Positions 58,233 to 64,000 of a stretch of 64,000 nucleotides of DNA are shown here, piece by piece. The notes under the pieces are model-generated. The model worked only from the letters and a program-made list of their open reading frames with translations, was not told the origin of the DNA and searched no databases. The stretch is taken from the NCBI RefSeq assembly GCF_900114255.1, contig NZ_FOSL01000008.1:1-64000 (forward strand). Reading direction: 5' to 3'. Within the stretch, counting starts at the first letter, position 1. Every line of letters begins with the position of its first letter. Source of the stretch: Neomesorhizobium albiziae. Lineage in GTDB: Bacteria > Pseudomonadota > Alphaproteobacteria > Rhizobiales > Rhizobiaceae. Position numbers and translations under genes: made by a program.

Positions 58233-60479
58233 ATGGCAGAACGGATCGTAAGTTTCGTCATGAGCGGGGGCGTCGGCTCCAGGCTCTGGCCGCTGTCGCG
58301 CGAGGACAATCCGAAACAGTTCCACGATCTGTCCGGCGACGGCTCCATGCTGGTGAAGACGCTGCGCCGGCTGAAGGCAAGGCCGGCCGGCGAGACGCCG
58401 ATCTACCTCATCGCCTCGGAGCGCCATGCCGACCGCGTGCGCACCGACATCGCCTCGCTGGACCTGAATGGCGGCGGCGCCATCTTCGAGCCGGTCGGCC
58501 GCAACACTGCCGCCGCGGTGGCGATCGCCACCCTGCAATCCATCGCCGCCCATGGCGACGACGCGCTGGTGCTGGTGGTGCCGTCCGACCACGAGATTTC
58601 GACCGATCGCCAGTTCTGGCAGACCATCGAGAAGGGCGCCCCCGCGGCGGCCGAGGGCCGGCTTGTGGTGTTCGGCATCAAGCCGACGCAGCCGGAAACC
58701 GGCTTCGGTTACATCGAGGTGGCGGCCGGCGAAAGCGAGGTGCGCACCGTGTCGCGTTTCGTCGAAAAGCCGGATCTTGAGACGGCGAAGTCCTATCTCG
58801 CCGCCGGAACCTTCTTCTGGAACACCGGCATCTTCCTGTTTCGCGCCGGCTCGATGCGCCAGGCCTTCGAGAAGTTCCAGCCGGAGATATGGCAGACCGC
58901 GGCTGAAGCCTTCGGCAAGGCGGTCGGCGATGTGTCCGGCCTCTACATGTCGCTCGACCTCTATTCCGCTATTCCCTCGATTTCCGTCGACTACGCGATC
59001 GCCGAGCGCGTCGCCGACATCGCCATGGTGCCGGCGGGCTTCCGCTGGAACGATCTCGGCTCCTGGCAGTCGCTGCTCGACGTCAGCCCGTCCGACAAGG
59101 ACGGCAATGTCGTGGTCGGCGATGTCGTCGCCATCGATTGCGAGAATTCCTACCTGCGCAGCGAAGGGCGGCTTCTGTCGGCGATAGGCTTGAAGGATGT
59201 CGCCATCGTCTCGACCCCGGACGCTACCTTCGTCGCGCCGGTCAGCCACAGCCAGAACGTCAAGAAGATCGTCGAGCAGCTGGAAAAGAGCGGCCGGCTG
59301 GAGACCAAATTCACCCCCGCGCACGACCGCGTCATCGTCAGCGGCGGCTGGCGCAAGCGCGTCGGCCACTGGCTGTTCGACGAAACGCTGCCGCTGTGGT
59401 CGACCGCCGGCGTCGACGAGGTGCATGGCGGCTTTCACGAGGCGCTGGGCTTTGACGGCCGCGCGCTGAAAAAACCGAAGCGCATGCGCACCATGGCGCG
59501 CCAGATCTATGCCTTCGCCGTCGCCAAGGAACGCGGCTGGCAGGGCCAGGCCGATCGGCTGATCCACCACGGCATCGGCTTCATCGCCAACAAGGGCCGC
59601 ACCGATCGCGGCGGCTTTGTGCGCACGCTGAATGTCGATGGCTCTGTCGCCGATCCGGTGGAAGACGCCTACGACCATTCATGCGTGCTTCTGGCGCTGG
59701 CGCACGCCTATCGCGTCGGTCACAGGGATGCGCTGTGGCTGGCCGAGGAAACCTTCCACTTTCTCGACACGCACCTCGAGGATGCGCGCCTGACAGGCTT
59801 CCTGGAGACACCTGACGGGGAGGGGATGCGACGCTCCAACCCGCACATGCATCTTCTGGAAGCGTTTTTGGCCTGGCACACGGTCACCGGCGACCGCGCC
59901 TATCTCAGGCGCGCCGCCCGCATCATCGATCTGTTCCGCAGCCATTTCTTCGACCCCGAAAGCTGGACGCTGGGCGAATTCTTCGACCGCGACTGGAAGC
60001 CGGCGGCGGGCGTCGAGGGCGACTGGACCGAGCCCGGCCATCACTTCGAATGGGCGTCGCTGCTTGTCGATTTCGCGGCCAAGAGCGGCCAGAAGGACCT
60101 CATCGTCTTTGCCCGCAAGCTTTATGCCTCGGCCATCGCCAACGGGCTCAACCGCGCCACCGGCCTTGCCTATGCCGCCGTGTCGCGCCAGGGCCTGCCG
60201 CTGGAAGGCGTCTCGCGCAGCTGGCCGCAGTCGGAATCAATCAAGGCGGCCATCGCGCTCGACGGCACCGGCGGTCCCGACCTGAAACCGGAAATCGAGG
60301 CGCGTGTCGGCCGCCTGTTCCGCTGGCACATCGACCCGGCACCGCAGGGCCTGTGGATCGACCAGATCGACGAACGCGGCCGTTCGCTGGCGACCGAAGT
60401 CCCCGCCTCGATCTTTTATCACCTTGTCTCGGCGCTGACGCAGTATCTGGACGGCACCGAAGACGATCCGAAAAGCTGA
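58233..60479 (+). CDS. manC: Mannose-1-phosphate guanylyltransferase fused to an AGE-type isomerase domain
   Basis: A 748-residue fusion. Residues 1 to about 355 are a GDP-mannose pyrophosphorylase: FVMSGGVGSRLWPLSREDNP (about 6-25), GRNTAAAVAIATLQS (about 88), VPSDHEISTDRQFWQ, FGYIEVAAGE, FVEKPDLETAKSYLA (about 176) and WNTGIFLFRAG (about 197). From about 365 to the end runs an alpha/alpha barrel of the N-acylglucosamine 2-epimerase / phosphomannose isomerase superfamily: GGFHEALGFDGRAL, AYDHSCVLLALAHAYRVGH, NPHMHLLEAFLAWH and GHHFEWASLLVDF carry the conserved histidines. The usual ManC fusion has a cupin-type isomerase instead. The two halves could give mannose 6-phosphate isomerisation and GDP-mannose synthesis in one protein; the isomerase activity is inferred. 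Confidence 0.93.
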   Translation: MAERIVSFVMSGGVGSRLWPLSREDNPKQFHDLSGDGSMLVKTLRRLKARPAGETPIYLIASERHADRVRTDIASLDLNGGGAIFEPVGRNTAAAVAIATLQSIAAHGDDALVLVVPSDHEISTDRQFWQTIEKGAPAAAEGRLVVFGIKPTQPETGFGYIEVAAGESEVRTVSRFVEKPDLETAKSYLAAGTFFWNTGIFLFRAGSMRQAFEKFQPEIWQTAAEAFGKAVGDVSGLYMSLDLYSAIPSISVDYAIAERVADIAMVPAGFRWNDLGSWQSLLDVSPSDKDGNVVVGDVVAIDCENSYLRSEGRLLSAIGLKDVAIVSTPDATFVAPVSHSQNVKKIVEQLEKSGRLETKFTPAHDRVIVSGGWRKRVGHWLFDETLPLWSTAGVDEVHGGFHEALGFDGRALKKPKRMRTMARQIYAFAVAKERGWQGQADRLIHHGIGFIANKGRTDRGGFVRTLNVDGSVADPVEDAYDHSCVLLALAHAYRVGHRDALWLAEETFHFLDTHLEDARLTGFLETPDGEGMRRSNPHMHLLEAFLAWHTVTGDRAYLRRAARIIDLFRSHFFDPESWTLGEFFDRDWKPAAGVEGDWTEPGHHFEWASLLVDFAAKSGQKDLIVFARKLYASAIANGLNRATGLAYAAVSRQGLPLEGVSRSWPQSESIKAAIALDGTGGPDLKPEIEARVGRLFRWHIDPAPQGLWIDQIDERGRSLATEVPASIFYHLVSALTQYLDGTEDDPKS

Positions 60480-60498
60480 TTGCCTTCCCGAGGTTAGC

Positions 60499-60520
60499 CG
60501 AGACGCGGCATTGCGTCTCG
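60499..60520 (+). terminator. Hairpin after the pmm-manC operon
   Basis: CGAGACGC-N6-GCGTCTCG, a perfect eight-base stem, 19 bases after the manC stop and before the convergent outer-membrane gene. No T run on the plus strand, so it is a weak candidate for intrinsic termination and may serve both directions. Confidence 0.5.
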
Positions 60521-60558
60521 ACGCTCGAAGGACAATCGGCTGACGGCGATTGATCTGG

Positions 60559-61464
60559 CTACCAGGCGCGATTGTAGTTGATCGAGAATGTTTGCGCGCT
60601 CGGGGTCGAGTCTCGCTTTGCCACCGTACTGTTGAAGGCGACGGTGACGGCGTCGACAGGTGTGAAGTTGAAGCTGCCGCTGACGCCGAGCTTTAGCGTG
60701 CTCTGCAGATTGTCTTGCTCGACGCCGTCGACGCTGGTTTCCCCGCCGTAGGAATAGAAGGCGTCCGCGGAGAGCCAGAATGCCTTGGTCAGGTTCTGGC
60801 TGTAATGCGCTTCGATGGAGAACAGGGCATCCTGTTCGAGTACGCTGCTGCCGTGATATTCGTCGTTGTCGGTGAATATCTGAACATTGGCGTTGACCGC
60901 GAGCAGTGCGCCCCGGTCATAGGGCTGGCCCCAGGAAAGCTGCGGTTTGAACACCCAGCGGTTCTTGCCCACGTTGAGCATTTTGTCGGCGTCGTATTTC
61001 CCGGTTGGCGCGGTAACCGCCAGGGACGCCGTCAGGTATTGTTCCGGCTTCCACTTCGCAAACTGTTCCTTCGAGAGCGCCGGCGCGCCGTAAATGTTCG
61101 CAACAAAGATGCCCATGATGTCGCCGATGCCGTCGGTCGACGTCTCCAGGGACGTGCCGTCGAGACGCGCATCGATGAACCCGTATGGCGCGATCAGCTG
61201 AATGCCGCCGACCCTGCCGCCGAGATCGAACGATCGCGCATAGCGAACGATGGGGACACTTGCATCGACCGAGGCGCCATCGATGGGCAGGTTTGAATCG
61301 ATCGAGGCTTCCGCGTTCGAGTAGGTGTAGTAGACGTACAGAAAATTCATGTCGACGGGCACGCTGATCCAGTCGCGTGCGCCATCCGCCAGTGTGCCTG
61401 TCGGTACCAGCGCAAGGGTCGCGGCGCCAAGTCCGGCAAGTTTTCTTTTCAATCCAACAGTCAT
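60559..61464 (-). CDS. Outer-membrane transporter-like protein (phenol MetA-type family)
   Basis: A 301-residue protein with a signal peptide (residues 1-25, GAATLALVPTGTLA, cut near DGARD). The rest alternates short polar and aromatic strands ending in a terminal aromatic (FSINYNRAW), as in outer-membrane beta-barrels. The repeating 'GIGDIMGIFVANIYG', 'TASLAVTAPTGKYD', 'NRWVFKPQLSWG' pattern matches the MetA-pathway phenol degradation family of putative channels. The ATG at 61464 has GGAGAGGG upstream, better than the longer frame to 61488. It follows the alkylsulfatase gene by 89 bases, so it may let sulfated or hydrophobic substrates through the outer membrane. Confidence 0.8.
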   Translation of the reverse strand: MTVGLKRKLAGLGAATLALVPTGTLADGARDWISVPVDMNFLYVYYTYSNAEASIDSNLPIDGASVDASVPIVRYARSFDLGGRVGGIQLIAPYGFIDARLDGTSLETSTDGIGDIMGIFVANIYGAPALSKEQFAKWKPEQYLTASLAVTAPTGKYDADKMLNVGKNRWVFKPQLSWGQPYDRGALLAVNANVQIFTDNDEYHGSSVLEQDALFSIEAHYSQNLTKAFWLSADAFYSYGGETSVDGVEQDNLQSTLKLGVSGSFNFTPVDAVTVAFNSTVAKRDSTPSAQTFSINYNRAW

Positions 61465-61553
61465 GAAGAGCCCTCTCCAGGCATTCAATTTTCAACGATG
61501 CGGTGAAGCCCGGCGGCCGCGATCGCGCTGGCCGCCGGTTCGATTTCGCGCGT

Positions 61554-63539
61554 TTACGGCGTGACGATGTTGAACATCACGTCGAACGTGTCCAACATGC
61601 CAAAAAGCTCTTTGAATTTGGCTGCGTCGCCGGTGAGCTTGATGTTGCCGCTCTCGATCTCTTTTTCGAAAGTGCTCTTGCCGAGCGTCACATCGTCAAG
61701 CGCGGTGCGCGTGAGCTCGAGGCCAACGGCCGCATCCGGAATCTGGACACCTTTCCGGTAAGTCAGCGCACCGTTGCGCAAGGTCATGGCGTATTGCTGC
61801 TTGGTGTCCGTGAAGTTCCAGTTGAAGGCCGTTTCCGGCAGGTTGGCGGCCTTTTCGCCGTTCAAGCGGATGCCCATGTAGTCGAAATACATGTCGAGCG
61901 TCATCGCCTTGATGGTGTCCGGCGATGCGGTCGAGAACGCTCCCTCGGGGACGCCGTTGCGCAATTCGAACGCGCCCATCAGCATCACGCTTCGCCAGGT
62001 GCCGTTTTCGGTTTGGTATCCGATCTGCTCCAGCGCGTCGGCCAGCAGTTCCTTGGCGTCCTTGTTGTCCGGATCGGCGAAGACCACGTGGTTCATGACC
62101 TGGGCAACCCAGCGGAACTCGCCCTTTTTGAAGGACTCGCGGGCCATCTCGACAGCCTTGTCGGCGCCACCCATGAACTCGACATACTTCTTTCCCGCAG
62201 CGACGGGCTGGAGCGGATCGAGATTGGCGGGATTGCCGTCGTAGAATCCGAGATAGCGCTGGTAGACGGCGCGAACATTGTGGCTCATCGAACCGTAATA
62301 GTCGCGATTGTACCACTTCGTTGCGAGGTGGGGCGGCAGCGTCTTGAGTTCCTCGGCGATCTCCATCGGCGTCAGCCCGATGTTCAGGAGCCGCAGCGTC
62401 TGGTCGTTGATGTATTTGTACATGTCGCGCTGGTCGGCCAGGAAAGGCTTGATCTTGTCGGCGCCCCAGGTCGGCCAGTGATGCTGCGCGAACACGACGT
62501 CAACCTTGTCGGCGTAGAGCCCTATCGTGTCGTCGAGATATTTCGACCAGATCAGCGGATCGCGAACCACAGCGCCGCGAAGCGTCAGGATGTTGTGCAG
62601 CGTGTGGGTAGCGTTTTCCGCCGCTCCGAGAGCCTTCAGGTCGGGAAAGAACATGTTCATCTCGGACGGGGCTTCCGTGCCGGGCGTAAGCTGGAATTCG
62701 ACTTCGATGCCGTCGATCGTTGCCTTTTCCGTCGCTTCGCCCTTTGCCCCTATGATGTCGGTAGGCGCAATCAGGGTTACCTCGCCGCTCGACGTGGTCT
62801 TGCCCAAGCCGGTGCCCACCTGGCCACGCGCATCCTTGGGCAGCAGCGCGCCATACATGTATTGAGCGCGGCGGCTCATCGCGTTGCCGGCATAAACGTT
62901 TTCGACAACCGCGTGTTCGAGGAAGCCGGACGGTGCATAGACCTTCACCTTGCCAGCCTTCACGTCGTCTTCGGAGATGACGCCCTTGACGCCGCCATAG
63001 TGATCGACGTGGCTGTGCGAATAGATCACCGCCACGACCGGCTTCTGGTTGACCTTCTCATGATAGAGCTTCAGTCCGGCCGCCGCCGTTGCCGTTGAAA
63101 TCAGCGGATCGATGATGATCAGGCCGGTTTCGCCTTCGATGATGGTCATATTCGACAGGTCGAAGCCGCGCACCTGGTGTATGCCCTTGGTGACCTCGAA
63201 CAGGCCGGAGTAGTTGTTGAGCCGTTCCTGCCGCCAAAGGCTCGGATTGACGGTGTCGGGCGCAGTCTCGGAGTTCATGAAGGTCTCGTACGTCTTCATG
63301 TCCCAGATGAGCTTGCCGTCTGCGTCCTTGATCACGCCATCAGGCAATGGCGCAATCAACCCACGGCTGGCGCTGTCGAAATCAGCCTTGTCGGAAAACG
63401 GCAGCTCGGTGAGGAACCGTGAGTGTACATCCCTCGTCGCCTGTTCCGCGTCTTTCGGCTTGGTTGCCTCCTGGGCCAGAACTGCTCCGCAGTTCAGGCC
63501 TACGACAGCCGTGCTCACCCACAAAATTTTCCGGATCAT
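61554..63539 (-). CDS. Alkylsulfatase, metallo-beta-lactamase fold (SdsA1/YjcS-type)
   Basis: A 661-residue secreted enzyme. Residues 1-22 are a signal peptide (LNCGAVLAQE). The zinc site is SHSHVDHYGGVKG (about 173-185), with AENATHTLHNILTLRG (about 300) and AQHHWPTWGADK (about 345) giving further ligands. After the catalytic domain comes the helical dimerisation domain (GADKAVEMARESFKKGEFRW, about 455) and a C-terminal SCP2-like domain from about 540 (TFNWNFTDT-like, ending GMLDTFDVMFNIVTP). This domain order is that of SdsA1/YjcS, which cleaves linear alkyl sulfates such as SDS to alcohol and sulfate. Released sulfate could feed the cys operon, though they are 42 kb apart. Confidence 0.93.
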   Translation of the reverse strand: MIRKILWVSTAVVGLNCGAVLAQEATKPKDAEQATRDVHSRFLTELPFSDKADFDSASRGLIAPLPDGVIKDADGKLIWDMKTYETFMNSETAPDTVNPSLWRQERLNNYSGLFEVTKGIHQVRGFDLSNMTIIEGETGLIIIDPLISTATAAAGLKLYHEKVNQKPVVAVIYSHSHVDHYGGVKGVISEDDVKAGKVKVYAPSGFLEHAVVENVYAGNAMSRRAQYMYGALLPKDARGQVGTGLGKTTSSGEVTLIAPTDIIGAKGEATEKATIDGIEVEFQLTPGTEAPSEMNMFFPDLKALGAAENATHTLHNILTLRGAVVRDPLIWSKYLDDTIGLYADKVDVVFAQHHWPTWGADKIKPFLADQRDMYKYINDQTLRLLNIGLTPMEIAEELKTLPPHLATKWYNRDYYGSMSHNVRAVYQRYLGFYDGNPANLDPLQPVAAGKKYVEFMGGADKAVEMARESFKKGEFRWVAQVMNHVVFADPDNKDAKELLADALEQIGYQTENGTWRSVMLMGAFELRNGVPEGAFSTASPDTIKAMTLDMYFDYMGIRLNGEKAANLPETAFNWNFTDTKQQYAMTLRNGALTYRKGVQIPDAAVGLELTRTALDDVTLGKSTFEKEIESGNIKLTGDAAKFKELFGMLDTFDVMFNIVTP

Positions 63540-63892
63540 TGCATTTCCTCATGCTGAGAATGATCCGCCCTAAAGTTGCACCGCAATGATCCCGCGCCGA
63601 TGATGCCCGTGGGGTTTGGGTCAGTCAATTGAGAACAGTTCGGCCAGCAAGTGTCCGATATATTAAGTAAATTCTTAATTAAGAGAGTTCTAATATGAAT
63701 AAAAGAGGTCGGAATATTGCGGTCGCTGCAAACACTCGCGCAGGTGGAGAAATCCGCCCAACGCTAACTGGTGCAAGACGCAGAGCGACTTCCACCCCAA
63801 TCCCGCCAGACTTGTTACTCCCGCCCTGTCGACTTCCGATGCGAGAACGCTCTCACGCCCGTCGGCGAAACGTATTCGCGCTTTCGCCGTTA
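63540..63892. other. Region upstream of the alkylsulfatase gene
   Basis: This stretch includes an AT-rich part at about 63655-63705 (TTAAGTAAATTCTTAATTAA), a likely place for promoters on either strand. No gene is supported: a plus-strand frame from 63695 stays open to the window end, but its last 35 codons are only the palindromic repeats. Confidence 0.4.
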
Positions 63893-63997
63893 GAGCATGA
63901 TCCCGGAAAGTGGAAACCGGTTTTCGGAGAAGATCATGCTCCAACAAAAAGTATGATCCCGGAAAGTGGAAACCGGTTTTCGGAAGAGATCATGCTC
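63893..63997. repeat. Two tandem 49-base palindromic repeats
   Basis: Copy 1 (63893-63941) starts GAGCATGATC and ends GATCATGCTC; copy 2 (63949-63997) starts with the altered AGTATGATC and ends the same way. Both hold GGAAAGTGGAAACCGG and TTTTCGG in the middle. They are spaced seven bases apart. The sequence is a common rhizobial intergenic repeat and shares its layout with the copy at 56532-56580. Confidence 0.85.
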
Positions 63998-64000
63998 CAG

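Noticed and set aside
57018-59678. Minus-strand open frame of nearly 900 codons opposite pmm and manC
   Set aside because: Same cause: a shadow of high-GC coding sequence, with histidine/arginine/aspartate-rich low-complexity content.
63893-63997. Possible CRISPR array start
   Set aside because: Only two repeats, spaced by seven bases, each itself a near-palindrome of a known intergenic repeat type; no spacer-length gap and no cas gene.
63695-64000. Plus-strand frame open to the end of the window
   Set aside because: Its last third is only the translated 49-base repeats and the remainder has no protein-like pattern; no ribosome site.

Overview
The window looks like the chromosome of a member of the Rhizobiales, most likely close to Mesorhizobium (Phyllobacteriaceae). 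This rests on gene content I recognise by eye: an frc fructose transporter, a glgPBCA-pgm-glgX operon, a fused CysN/CysC, a Nudix-type NrtR regulator ahead of nadABC, and about 49-base palindromic repeats of a kind common between rhizobial genes. No species call is possible from sequence reading alone.

Layout. (1) 1-9 kb is a low-GC surface polysaccharide region: transposase fragments, a Wzy-like polymerase, a family-4 glycosyltransferase, a Wzx-like flippase, an O-antigen-ligase-like protein and a WbpA-type UDP-sugar dehydrogenase. A WbpE-type aminotransferase lies separately at 26.3-27.5 kb. (2) 9-17.6 kb is a mobile-element graveyard. A tyrosine integrase and a gene overlapping it are followed by a train of tiny, mostly overlapping genes, one resembling a phage small terminase. 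IS110 and IS5 copies, a decayed second copy of one of the small genes, and a pair of uncharacterised rhizobial genes complete it. (3) 18-21.7 kb is sulfate activation (cysD, cysNC, cysQ). (4) 21.9-26.3 kb is NAD synthesis: nrtR, two matching 19-base palindromes, then nadABC with overlapping junctions. (5) 28.2-33.7 kb is fructose uptake: frcK and the ROK regulator frcR on the minus strand, frcBCA on the plus strand, with a palindrome between frcR and frcB. (6) 33.9-46.9 kb is glycogen metabolism: glgP, glgB, glgC, glgA, pgm, glgX and a GH13 alpha-glucosidase, interrupted only by a 246-base fold-back repeat before glgX. (7) 46.9-49.2 kb holds Tad pilus minor proteins, tadE being broken by one base. 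(8) 49.6-54.9 kb is an oligopeptide ABC transporter with OppD and OppF fused. (9) 55.2-56.4 kb has an AT-rich orphan membrane protein beside tRNA-Pro. (10) 56.7-60.5 kb is mannose activation: a phosphomannomutase and a GDP-mannose pyrophosphorylase fused to an epimerase-type isomerase. (11) 60.6-63.5 kb is an alkylsulfatase with an outer-membrane protein.

How the genes fit together. Fructose brought in by FrcBCA is phosphorylated by FrcK. Hexose phosphates go through Pgm and GlgC/A/B into glycogen, and GlgP, GlgX and the alpha-glucosidase release it again. Pmm and ManC make GDP-mannose, and the WbpA/WbpE enzymes make amino-uronic sugars; both supply the polysaccharide genes. The cys and nad operons are ordinary core metabolism. 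The least explained part is the integrase-linked small-gene train at 9.2-12.3 kb together with the gene pair at 15.6-16.8 kb.
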